Shown one piece after another: positions 38,458 through 46,696 of a stretch of 64,000 bases of DNA. Both the position numbers and the translations under genes were made by a program. The notes beneath the pieces are model-generated. The model did not search any database and was not told the DNA's origin. It saw only the letters and a program-made list of their open reading frames with translations. Source of the DNA: Polynucleobacter duraquae (GTDB lineage Bacteria > Pseudomonadota > Gammaproteobacteria > Burkholderiales > Burkholderiaceae); NCBI RefSeq assembly GCF_000973625.1, contig NZ_CP007501.1, forward strand, positions 1,302,001-1,366,000, in the 5' to 3' direction. Each line of letters opens with the position of its first letter. The stretch's first letter is position 1.

Positions 38458-40068
38458 TCATAGATTTGATGCCGGGGCTAAACCAAATTGATTAGTTTGA
38501 GCTCTGTTCCAGTAAAGATCAAACTCTTGAGGAAAATCATTTTCCTTGGAAGTATCAACGCCTTGTAGTAGCACCCCAGGATTAAGCGTGGCTAGCTGCG
38601 AAGCTAGGGTGACTATCTTGCCAGAACCATCCCTACGCATCACGTAGTCAGGAGTAATTTCCTGAGGATGTCTGAGGCCCGCAGATCCAATTAGATCAGC
38701 CAATGATGCAATCGTATTTTGATGAAAGGCAAATACTCGCTCAGCCTTATCGGGGACCACCAATGCTCTTTGACGACCCAAATCCTGAGTTGCAACACCG
38801 GTAGGACACTTATCTGTATGACAAGTTCGTGACTGAATGCAGCCTAATGCAAACATAAATCCTCTTGCAGAATTACACCAATCTGCTCCCAAAGCAAGAG
38901 CACGAATAATGTCATAGCCGGAAATAATTTTTCCAGACGCTCCGATCTTAATCTCCCTGCGTTTATTGATTCCGACTAAGGTGTTGTGCACTAATCTAAG
39001 GCCATCACGAAGCGGCATCCCCACATGATCTGTAAATTCAACAGGGGCGGCACCAGTACCACCCTCGCTGCCGTCAACCACAATGAAGTCGGGACAAATA
39101 CCTGTCTCTAGCATCGCCTTAGCAATACCAAAAAACTCCCATGGCTGTCCAACGCATAATTTGAAACCAACAGGCTTACCGCCACTTAGCTTACGTAAAC
39201 GAGCAATAAAGTTCATTAATTCTAAGGGAGATGAAAACTCTGCATGATGGGCTGGAGAGACACAATCCTCACCAATAGGTACACCTCTAGTGGCAGCAAT
39301 TTCAGCAGTGACCTTAGGGCCAGGTAAGACTCCTCCATGGCCTGGCTTTGCACCCTGAGATAGCTTAATTTCCACCATCTTAATTTGAGGATCAACTACT
39401 TGAGCAGTAAATTTCTCCTCTGAAAATAGACCATCCTCGGTGCGACAGCCAAAATATCCAGATCCAATTTCCCAAATAATGTCGCCACCAAACTCCCGAT
39501 GATACGAAGAGATTGAGCCTTCGCCAGTGTCGTGAGCAAATCCACCCAGCTTTGCACCTCTATTCAGCGCTCTAATAGCATTTGGCGAAAGCGACCCAAA
39601 ACTCATCGCAGAAATATTAAATATAGATAAAGAGTAAGGCTGAAGACAGCTTGGGCCGCCAACTTGAATACGAAAGGTGCTTGGGTCAGGATGGCATGGC
39701 GAATTGGAGTGTCCTAACCACTCACTATCAGAACCATACATCAACTTGATGGATCCAAACCCTCTCTTATCGTTGTCCTTTTTAGAGCGGCTATAAACCA
39801 TAGCTCTTTGATTTCTTGAAAAAGGAAGTTTTTCCTCGTCATCTTCTAGAAAATATTGCCGAATTTCTGGGCGAATATATTCAAGCAAAAAACGTAAATG
39901 TCCTATCAGGGGATAGTTTCGCAAGATTGAGTGATGTTTTTGCATTACATCTCTTAAGCCAATTAAAAATAATGCTGCGAAAATAATAGAAAGGTATGGG
40001 TTATAGGGAAAAGACAGAGCTGCAAACACCACCGTGGAAAGCCAAAAGAAATATCTGGAATAATGCAT
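38458..40068 (-). CDS. Membrane-anchored FMN-binding glutamate synthase-like protein
   Basis: About 536 residues: two N-terminal membrane segments (YFFWLSTVVFAALSF; YLSIIFAALFLIGL) followed by a GltB-like FMN/Fe-S barrel. Typical marks are ISAMSFGSLSPNAIRALN, GAKPGHGGVLPG, VDGSEGGTGAAP and the cysteine cluster GCIQSRTCHTDKCPTGVAT. It lacks the glutamine amidotransferase domain of true GltB, so ammonia-dependent or other flavin chemistry is possible. ATG at 40068 has AGGG upstream; GTG at 40083 is open. Confidence 0.88.
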   Translation of the reverse strand: MHYSRYFFWLSTVVFAALSFPYNPYLSIIFAALFLIGLRDVMQKHHSILRNYPLIGHLRFLLEYIRPEIRQYFLEDDEEKLPFSRNQRAMVYSRSKKDNDKRGFGSIKLMYGSDSEWLGHSNSPCHPDPSTFRIQVGGPSCLQPYSLSIFNISAMSFGSLSPNAIRALNRGAKLGGFAHDTGEGSISSYHREFGGDIIWEIGSGYFGCRTEDGLFSEEKFTAQVVDPQIKMVEIKLSQGAKPGHGGVLPGPKVTAEIAATRGVPIGEDCVSPAHHAEFSSPLELMNFIARLRKLSGGKPVGFKLCVGQPWEFFGIAKAMLETGICPDFIVVDGSEGGTGAAPVEFTDHVGMPLRDGLRLVHNTLVGINKRREIKIGASGKIISGYDIIRALALGADWCNSARGFMFALGCIQSRTCHTDKCPTGVATQDLGRQRALVVPDKAERVFAFHQNTIASLADLIGSAGLRHPQEITPDYVMRRDGSGKIVTLASQLATLNPGVLLQGVDTSKENDFPQEFDLYWNRAQTNQFGLAPASNL

Positions 40069-40083
40069 TCGAAGATCCCTCAC

Positions 40084-40338
40084 CTCAATTTTTGATAAAC
40101 GAAAATTAAAAAATAATACCTTCTATATCTACAGCAAAATATACAGAATGATGAATTATCTGAGTATAACTTTTATGTAATATCGACTGATATGTGACAT
40201 TTAAATGAAAATGTAAGCTTATTCAGCTCAGAACGGGAGGCTATCCAAAGTTATGGCCCCTTTTTAGGCTTTGACTGAAGCTGATTCTAACAAGGATATA
40301 GCTAGCACTATTGATAACTTAAGATCTATCGATTCACT
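40084..40338. other. 255-base AT-rich gap
   Basis: Non-coding spacer between the phnE end and the start of the GltB-like gene. It must hold the promoter for the GltB-like operon on the minus strand. I see no tRNA, no convincing terminator and no PpsR-type box; no open frame longer than about ten codons with a ribosome binding site was found. Confidence 0.5.
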
Positions 40339-41130
40339 TTAATTATCGAGATATCTTCTCAAGAAATACGAAAGACTATCTACCAGCAATACCAAACCAA
40401 TCATAGTCATTAAAATCGTGCTGGTGTCTTGCATTTGAAACAGGCTCATATGAAAAGCGAGCATCTGCCCCAAGCCGCCACCGCCAACTACCCCAAGAAC
40501 AGTCGCAGCCCGAATATTATTTTCCCAGCGATATAAGCTATACGAAATCAATTGCGGCAGAATGCTTGGTAATGTGGCGTATAGGAAAATTTTTAACTCG
40601 CCAACTCCCATAATGCGCAAAGCATCTCCAGGCTCGGTTGGCGCATTTTCAATTGCATCTGCAAACAATCTTCCCAACACACCTGTAGTGTGCAAAGCTA
40701 AGGCTAATGTTCCTGCAAATGGTCCGAGACCAACCGATATTAATATTAATGCCGCCCATACTAGCTCTGGAATGGATCGTAGTGCATTCAATATCCATCG
40801 AGTAATAGTGCGAGTGTAAATTGGATCATTGGCATACGTTTTACTAGCGGGAAGAGCTAAAACTATGCCGAATAAGGCTGCAATAAGAGTGCCTAAGGCT
40901 GACATTGCTAAAGTTTCTATCGAGGCTTGAAAAACCTTATTCAGAAAGTTCCCGCTGAGATTAGGTACGAGCAACTCTCCAAAAAATTTACCCATTAACT
41001 CCCAACTACGAAATGACAGTAATTTTGACAACTGTATATCTAGGGACCAGAAGCTAGCGATGATGAGCAAGCCCATACCCATCAGTACGATATAAGGATG
41101 GAATGAAAGATGGGGAGGCTTTAATTGCAT
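40339..41130 (-). CDS. phnE: Phosphonate-type ABC transporter permease (second)
   Basis: A 263-residue inner-membrane permease with about six helices and the EAA-like loop with GDALRIMGVGELKIFLYATLP, ending near GGGGLGQMLAFHMSLFQ. It is one of two PhnE-type permeases encoded in tandem, one base after the first. The two would form a heterodimeric channel. Low identity but the same layout shows they are ancient duplicates. Confidence 0.88.
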   Translation of the reverse strand: MQLKPPHLSFHPYIVLMGMGLLIIASFWSLDIQLSKLLSFRSWELMGKFFGELLVPNLSGNFLNKVFQASIETLAMSALGTLIAALFGIVLALPASKTYANDPIYTRTITRWILNALRSIPELVWAALILISVGLGPFAGTLALALHTTGVLGRLFADAIENAPTEPGDALRIMGVGELKIFLYATLPSILPQLISYSLYRWENNIRAATVLGVVGGGGLGQMLAFHMSLFQMQDTSTILMTMIGLVLLVDSLSYFLRRYLDN

Positions 41131-41131
41131 A

Positions 41132-41971
41132 TCAGCTGATTAATTTTCTGAGTTGGGCACTAAACCAGTCTGCCAAAGCAACTAAGATCATGAACGCTAT
41201 CAGAATAGTCGCAACTTCAGAACCATTAAACATTTTCATGGAGTTATCCATTTGCTGACCTAAACCACCTGCACCAACAAACCCGAGCACTGCAGAAGAG
41301 CGAACGGCGCACTCCCAGCGATAAACGGTATAACTTGTTAACTCATTCGAATTTTGAGGAAGGACAGCATAAAAGAAAGTTTGCAGGCGACTCGCTCCAT
41401 TGCGGAGAAGTGCTTGACTTGACTCATTGCTCCCACTCTCTAAGATTTCAGCATAGATCTTCCCAAGCATGCCTGAATAGGTTAGTGCGATTGCCAACAC
41501 TCCTGCGGCAGGACCAAGACCCACTACTCTGACAAAGACTAGAGCCCACACTATTTCAGGAATACTCCGCATCAAGATCAACATGATTCGAATAGCTTGT
41601 CGAATCACGAATGGGAAGGTTGACATGCGACCCGTTAATGCAGAAATGGATAGTACGCGGGTGCTCAATAAGGTAAGCGGGATTGCCAATACGAGAGCCA
41701 AAACCATCCCGGCAGTTGCAATCGCAATAGTGCGCCAAGCCTCAATAGCAACTAACTTCAGAAAGTCGGGCTTAGTATTAGGCGGAACAAAGTCTGCCAA
41801 AAATTTAAGGGTAACTTTTAGATTCTCTGCCTCAAAAAAAACCCAAGGCTTAAATTCTGTTGAGATTAATGCTGGTACTAATAAAATGATAGCCAAAATA
41901 GCAAGGGTAAGACGCGAATGCCATGCAGGATCTTTTAAATATAAAGGCGTGGAAACTGAAATCATTTGCAA
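41132..41971 (-). CDS. phnE: Phosphonate-type ABC transporter permease (first)
   Basis: A 279-residue permease with the signature NGASRLQTFFYAVLPQNSNE and GAGGLGQQMDNSMKMFNG. The N-terminus has the first helix at LTLAILAIILLVPALISTE. It lies 25 bases after phnC and one base before its partner permease. Imports a small oxyanion or phosphonate together with PhnD and PhnC; the exact substrate is not shown by the permease. Confidence 0.88.
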   Translation of the reverse strand: MQMISVSTPLYLKDPAWHSRLTLAILAIILLVPALISTEFKPWVFFEAENLKVTLKFLADFVPPNTKPDFLKLVAIEAWRTIAIATAGMVLALVLAIPLTLLSTRVLSISALTGRMSTFPFVIRQAIRIMLILMRSIPEIVWALVFVRVVGLGPAAGVLAIALTYSGMLGKIYAEILESGSNESSQALLRNGASRLQTFFYAVLPQNSNELTSYTVYRWECAVRSSAVLGFVGAGGLGQQMDNSMKMFNGSEVATILIAFMILVALADWFSAQLRKLIS

Positions 41972-41996
41972 TATTCAGGAAGCGTTTGATTAGACT

Positions 41997-42794
41997 TCAC
42001 TCAGCATGGAAGAGCTGAGTTTCTAGCTGAGTAATTTCATGCTCATTTTGTGCATATAAATCCTGCAGGATATTTTTCGTAATATCAGCGGACGGCAAAT
42101 CAAATGCTAGTTCACCCGCTTGCAATCCAATCACTCTAGCAAATTCCTTGGTTGCAACATCGACTTGATGCAATGTCACAATTAGAGTAACACCCCGTTT
42201 CTTTGCCTCTGCAATCAACACCTGAATAGCTTGCCTAGATCTTTTGGGATCTAAGGCAGACAAAGGCTCATCGACCAACCAAAGATCAGCTCGGCTCATT
42301 AGGATTTTTGCTAAACCAACCCGCTGACGCTCCCCACCAGATAAACGATCTACCCTACTCCATAATTTTTCATTGAGATCAAATAGTGACAGCGTATTAA
42401 GAGCATCTTGAGAATATTGTGGGTAAATTAAATTCAATATGCTCTTACTCAATCCCATTTCTCCGAGCCGACTGGCGGACAAGGAGGTAACCACACGTTG
42501 TCGTGGGGGCAGTGGCGGAATTTGTGGCGCATAAAAAAGGTGCTGGCGTAGTTGACGTAATGCCCCACCAGAAATTGACCAAGGATTGATTCCGCCTAGA
42601 GACAGCACCCCGGACTGAGGTTTCATTGCGGCTGCAACAATTTGTAACAAGGTGGTCTTACCAGAACCTGAAGGCCCTATGATCGCTACATGCTCACCGG
42701 TTTTTACTTGAAAAGAAACATTCTTTAAGGCAAAGACTTCATCCTGCTCACGAGCAGGATGATAGGCAGTAATATTTTCTAAATGTACGTCCAC
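41997..42794 (-). CDS. phnC: Phosphonate-type ABC transporter ATP-binding protein
   Basis: A 265-residue ATPase: Walker A GPSGSGKTT (about residue 40), signature LSGGERQRVGLAK, Walker B LWLVDEPLSALD, and switch His in VTLHQVD. It lies between phnD (2 bases) and the permeases, on the same strand. The C-terminus has an extra acidic/His tail (NEHEITQLETQLFHAE). Confidence 0.9.
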   Translation of the reverse strand: MDVHLENITAYHPAREQDEVFALKNVSFQVKTGEHVAIIGPSGSGKTTLLQIVAAAMKPQSGVLSLGGINPWSISGGALRQLRQHLFYAPQIPPLPPRQRVVTSLSASRLGEMGLSKSILNLIYPQYSQDALNTLSLFDLNEKLWSRVDRLSGGERQRVGLAKILMSRADLWLVDEPLSALDPKRSRQAIQVLIAEAKKRGVTLIVTLHQVDVATKEFARVIGLQAGELAFDLPSADITKNILQDLYAQNEHEITQLETQLFHAE

Positions 42795-42796
42795 AA

Positions 42797-43657
42797 CTAT
42801 TTGATTAAGCCTGCACTGCGGCCAGCAAGCTCCAGATTTTTATAGTTATCTGCTTTCGTGGGAATATATTTAGTGGCACGATTTAAAGTCAATATTTCCT
42901 TGCCTTCGGTAGTGTTCATATCCAATGCAAATAGAGCCTTGGCAATCTTCTCACGTTGGGCGGCAGGCATGTCTGCATGAACCGACCAGTTGTAATTAAA
43001 GTAAGGGGGTGTGGTGTAGAAAACATCTACCTTGCTTGTGTCTACCTTACCTTCATTAACAAACTTATTCCAAACGGTAATATCTAAAGCTGCTGCATCC
43101 ACTCGACCACTTACAACTGAGGCAATCGTCGCATCATGCGCACCTGAATAAGCTACACGCTTGAAATCAGTTTCTGGGTTGATTCCAGCCTCTAGGAGGA
43201 AGGTACGTGGCATCAGATGCCCAGATGTACTAGATTGAGAACCAAAACTGACTTGCTTGCCCTTTAAATCCGTTAACTTAGTAATTCCTGAATTTTTCTG
43301 CGTAATAAAAACAGAACGAAATTTAGTATCTTCTTCACGCTGTGCAAATGGGACTACTTTTCCACCGGAACGAATGTTTGCCTGTACATAGGTAAATCCA
43401 CCAAACCATACCAAATCTACTTGCTTATTAACCATGGCCTCTACTGCAGCCGGATAGTCATTGACCGGAGTGAACTCCACCTTCATACCAAGATTCTTTT
43501 CGAGATAATTACTGAGAGGTCCAAACTTTCTCATTTGCTCAGTAGCTGCCTCTTCTGGAATAGTTGTTACCCGAAGAACCTGCTGCGAGTAACCCAGAGG
43601 GATGTGTAGCAAACAAGCCAATACCACTAATGATCGTATCAATTGAAGCATTTTCAT
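42797..43657 (-). CDS. phnD: PhnD-type periplasmic substrate-binding protein
   Basis: A protein of 286 residues with a signal peptide (LIRSLVVLACLLHIPLGYSQ). The mature part is PhnD-like: LRVTTIPEEAATEQ, VDLVWFGGFTYVQAN and STSGHLMPRTFLLEAG. Similar proteins are variously labelled phosphonate, phosphite or putative selenate binders, and no phosphonate-degrading gene lies nearby, so the ligand is open. It is the first gene of the phnDCEE operon; the region just upstream holds a guaA-3' remnant. Confidence 0.88.
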   Translation of the reverse strand: MKMLQLIRSLVVLACLLHIPLGYSQQVLRVTTIPEEAATEQMRKFGPLSNYLEKNLGMKVEFTPVNDYPAAVEAMVNKQVDLVWFGGFTYVQANIRSGGKVVPFAQREEDTKFRSVFITQKNSGITKLTDLKGKQVSFGSQSSTSGHLMPRTFLLEAGINPETDFKRVAYSGAHDATIASVVSGRVDAAALDITVWNKFVNEGKVDTSKVDVFYTTPPYFNYNWSVHADMPAAQREKIAKALFALDMNTTEGKEILTLNRATKYIPTKADNYKNLELAGRSAGLIK

Positions 43658-43735
43658 CATGTTCCTTTATTAATAATGTGATTATGTAACACCAAAGTAA
43701 GCTATCTCAATACGTAATCGCAAAAATCAATTATC

Positions 43736-43789
43736 TCATTCCCACTCAATCCTTACTGGTGGTTTTCTGCTGATATCGTGAGTCACTCG
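43736..43789 (-). other. Degenerate copy of the guaA 3' end (old attachment site), distal
   Basis: On the minus strand this encodes RVTHDISRKPPVRIEWE and then TGA, against [17 protein letters not shown] and TGA at the end of intact guaA (46697). At the DNA level the first 12 bases (TCATTCCCACTC) and a later CTGGTGGTTTT and TGATATCGT block are shared. It directly follows the azlD stop codon. A displaced guaA 3' end is the classical left-over of an element inserted by site-specific recombination at guaA. Confidence 0.85.
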
Positions 43790-44125
43790 TTAAATCAAAA
43801 ATCTGGCTAGAGTAAAAAAGGCCATTCCCAATAATATGGTCGCCAAGATACTATTGGTCACTAAAAACCCAATCACTCCGCCAATTGCTCCAAATAGTTG
43901 AGGTGAATACAGGTTTAATTCAAATAGTTGCGTCGTCGGATCTTTTACAAACAGCACATCTGGAAGGACGATAGCAATGAGAGCGGCAGTAGGTGCATAG
44001 CGCAAGAACTCATGAACGCTTCTGGGAATCGGGAATTTTGATCCCACTAAAAGAAAAGAGCCTCTGCTAAGTAAGCTAACCAGCATTAAGCCAAAAAAAG
44101 CAATCCACAAATCGACTGTATTCAT
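43790..44125 (-). CDS. azlD: AzlD-type branched-chain amino acid exporter subunit
   Basis: A 111-residue protein with about four hydrophobic helices, matching the AzlD small subunit (FLRYAPTAALIAIVLPDVL; VTNSILATILLGM). It works with AzlC to export branched-chain amino acids or analogues. It overlaps azlC by four bases. Its stop codon is immediately followed by the guaA-3' remnant, so it sits at the edge of an inserted segment. Confidence 0.85.
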   Translation of the reverse strand: MNTVDLWIAFFGLMLVSLLSRGSFLLVGSKFPIPRSVHEFLRYAPTAALIAIVLPDVLFVKDPTTQLFELNLYSPQLFGAIGGVIGFLVTNSILATILLGMAFFTLARFLI

Positions 44126-44832
44126 ATATTCTTCTTTTGAGATTGTTTATCAACCAATACCGCAGCCATCACACCAGTAATCACTGAGCAAACAATTGTT
44201 AAGCGATAAGGTAGATTGATTGTTAAGACACAAGTGCAGGCAGCCACTAACGCTGAGATAACAGCAGTTTTATGTTTAATAGCAGGAATAATCAAAGCTA
44301 TCAATGCGAGCGGGCCAGCAAATCCAAGGCCCCATGAGATCGGAATATAGGATCCAAAAAAAATGGCAATTAATGCGCCTATCTGCCAAAAAAACCAATG
44401 CGCTAATACCATTCCCATGAAATACAGCAGTTCAATCTGACTTCCTTGAGAGTTATCTGGAGACGGGAATTTTTCTATAAATTTTGCAAAACTCATATCG
44501 GTGTTTAAACCCCCGATACCCATTCTTTGCCAAAAAGAATAATGTTTGAAGTGAGGCTGAATGACTGCACTAAAAATGACAAAACGGGACATCACAATTA
44601 ATGCCGTCAGCCAAACAGTCCAAAAGGGATAATCTCCAGCGATCAATGGCATCACCGCCAATTGCGAAGAGCCGGCATAGACCAAGATATTGAACCAAAA
44701 TGTATCAACTGGACTAAGTCCCGCGCCCAGTAAGCTAATACTCGTCACTAAGGACCAAGCAATTATCCCCGGAGATGACTCGAGCATCACTTTTAAACCT
44801 TGGATAAAAGGCGGTCGCCGGAAGAATTTCAA
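44122..44832 (-). CDS. azlC: AzlC-type branched-chain amino acid exporter subunit
   Basis: A 236-residue permease with family motifs LVYAGSSQLAVMPLIAG, LIVMSRFVIFSAVIQPH and LGFAGPLALIALIIPA. The frame opens at a TTG (44832) without a ribosome binding site; ATG at 44784 (MLESSPGII) would remove the first 16 residues, which include part of the typical GLKVML-like start. The 5' end lies 52 bases from the second guaA-3' remnant, so its native promoter may have been lost or replaced. Confidence 0.82.
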   Translation of the reverse strand: MKFFRRPPFIQGLKVMLESSPGIIAWSLVTSISLLGAGLSPVDTFWFNILVYAGSSQLAVMPLIAGDYPFWTVWLTALIVMSRFVIFSAVIQPHFKHYSFWQRMGIGGLNTDMSFAKFIEKFPSPDNSQGSQIELLYFMGMVLAHWFFWQIGALIAIFFGSYIPISWGLGFAGPLALIALIIPAIKHKTAVISALVAACTCVLTINLPYRLTIVCSVITGVMAAVLVDKQSQKKNI

Positions 44833-44884
44833 GAAATTTAAATGCTTTATTTAGCGAATTGGGTAGCAACTCAATCGTGAATTT

Positions 44885-44912
44885 CTATTCCCACTCAATA
44901 GTTACTCGGTTA
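44885..44912 (-). other. Short degenerate copy of the guaA 3' end, proximal
   Basis: On the minus strand it reads N-R-V-T-I-E-W-E and stop TAG, against the guaA end N-R-V then (after [10 protein letters not shown]) T-I-E-W-E. ATTCCCACTCAATAGTTACT matches the intact guaA end in 18 of 20 bases. It separates the azlCD segment from the FkbM islet. Likely a partial remnant of an integration target. Confidence 0.75.
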
Positions 44913-45223
44913 AAAAACATATATAAATCATATAGTTAAAGTCAACAGAACGAGTGCGTGTAACTTTTGTGTAACTTGATTTAGTTAGAACTGTTTTTAA
45001 CAAAGTAAAATCCTATTCATTTTTAACAATTAGTTTTAATGCCGTTACACGCTTTGCAGAGGTTAATTAAGACTTAAAACTAATGAGTCGTTATCATTTT
45101 TCTTAAAAGGTCTATTCTTAAATAAAGTTTTGGCAAAAAGCAAAAAAGTTAAATACCTGTTGAATTAAGAATTTCAATTAGCAATATTTGAACCATTAGA
45201 TAAGGCGACTTTGAAAATTTTAT
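44913..45223. other. AT-rich non-coding end of the FkbM islet
   Basis: With the azlC-proximal part, this is the longest gene-free stretch (44833-45223). It holds two direct copies of GTGTAACTT (44958-44966 and 44970-44978, the second as TGTGTAACTT); an inverted pair GCGTGTAAC/GTTACACGC (44956-44964, 45044-45052); and an 11-bp inverted repeat ATTAGTTTTAA/TTAAAACTAAT (45029-45039, 45074-45084). TGTGTAACTT recurs on the other side of the FkbM gene (46589-46598). No gene is seen. Confidence 0.6.
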
Positions 45224-46471
45224 TCATTTTGGAATTGCAATAAGGACTGTTTCGCTCCAACTAAAACTGAAATGTCTAATATAAAATTTATAGTCAGGGG
45301 ACATATTTTTAATTAGTAAAGGTAAATTCCACAAGTCATCTTTCTTGTGATAAGTGCTAATAATAAGCTGTGGATGGTGTTTTTTAATAGTTTTCTGCGC
45401 TCCGAGTAATGCTTCAGATTCACTGCCTTCAACATCCATTTTTATGATATTCACTCGATTGGGATAAAGTAAATTATCAATCGAATCAACTTCTATTGAG
45501 GAATCACTTTCAGTGGCTTGAATAACTTTACTCAATCGCTCTTCAGTTCGTACTACACAAGATTCGGTTTGATACATTAAATTTGAACTAGCGAACTTCA
45601 GCGTTGTTTTTTCATTCCAAACCCCAAGTTGAAAAAAATCAACATTTTTATAGCCACTGAGGTTCGTTCGTAATTTTTGGAAATTCAATAAATCAGGCTC
45701 AAAACAATAAACAAAAGAATCTTTTATTTGTAACTTTTCAAGACTTTTTTGAAACTCAATAAACGAGTCACCATCATAAGCGCCGCAATCAACAAGATTT
45801 ACTTCACCAGGTTTGAGCGTTATTAAGTCATTATCAAAATACATTTGATTTTCAAAATTTGCGGAAAATATTTTTTTGCTTTCTGGGTAAGCACTAGGGT
45901 AATTACTTAATTTGCAATAATTTTTATAGGAAGCAAAATCCGCATACGAAGTTAATGTTGATAAACGATTTATAAAAATATCTTTTGATTTTTGATCAGC
46001 TAGCATTTCATACACTTGGCTAATCTTATTAGCATGAGGAGTTAATTCTAAGATTTCAATTTTCCATCTAGGAAATTGCAGATAATAATAAAATTGCTCA
46101 TCATTTTGGATAATACCAACTCGGTTAAACCCTTTACTTACTAACGATTCATAAACTATTTTTTTGGGTTTCTGAACGCCAACAACAATAAATCTATTTT
46201 TATAACTCTTAAACAACTGCTCAAACGATATTATCGGTTTTCCTAATAAAGTCTTTCCAATTAAATCGGGATTGGAATCGCAAAAGAATTCAGTTGTAAC
46301 CCCATGGAGTAACAAGCATTCAGATACTTCACGACCACCTGAGCCGGCACCATACACTATAACTTCTTCATTTGTTTTCAGAAGCTCTTTATTTTCCCCA
46401 AATAGTGTTGTTACGAAGTCAGATTTCTCCTGAGAAATATAGTTTTCTTTAATTATTTCTAGAATGCTCAT
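45224..46471 (-). CDS. FkbM-family methyltransferase with an N-terminal nucleotide-binding-like domain
   Basis: A 415-residue protein. An N-terminal Rossmann-like part (EEVIVYGAGSGGREVSECLL, about 36-130) resembles domains found before sugar-modifying enzymes. The C-terminal FkbM-type methyltransferase shows VNLVDCGAYDGDSFIEFQ and IIKMDVEGSESEALLGA, then YHKKDDLW. Such fusions usually modify surface polysaccharide or related carbohydrate. Base composition is clearly more AT-rich than the flanking core genes, and it is alone in an islet next to guaA, so it was probably acquired by transfer. Confidence 0.85.
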   Translation of the reverse strand: MSILEIIKENYISQEKSDFVTTLFGENKELLKTNEEVIVYGAGSGGREVSECLLLHGVTTEFFCDSNPDLIGKTLLGKPIISFEQLFKSYKNRFIVVGVQKPKKIVYESLVSKGFNRVGIIQNDEQFYYYLQFPRWKIEILELTPHANKISQVYEMLADQKSKDIFINRLSTLTSYADFASYKNYCKLSNYPSAYPESKKIFSANFENQMYFDNDLITLKPGEVNLVDCGAYDGDSFIEFQKSLEKLQIKDSFVYCFEPDLLNFQKLRTNLSGYKNVDFFQLGVWNEKTTLKFASSNLMYQTESCVVRTEERLSKVIQATESDSSIEVDSIDNLLYPNRVNIIKMDVEGSESEALLGAQKTIKKHHPQLIISTYHKKDDLWNLPLLIKNMSPDYKFYIRHFSFSWSETVLIAIPK

Positions 46472-46696
46472 TGGTATCTTTTTTGTTAAAAAACAGAAGT
46501 ATCAAATAATTCCCTGCATAAAGCGATCAAACGAATTTTCCTTCTACGTAACTATAATTTCGAATAGTGTTACAAGTGTGTAAGTTTATGTGTAACTTCA
46601 AAATCTCACAATCAATAAAATCAATGACTTAGTGATTTCTTAGACTGACACTTAAAAAATAAAAGTCGTTACCAATCAACCACTTAAAAATTTTCA

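Noticed and set aside
45020..45100. Paired inverted repeats that look a little like an integron attC site downstream of the FkbM gene
   Set aside because: The GTTRRRY and RYYYAAC core boxes are not matched, and no integron integrase or second cassette is present.
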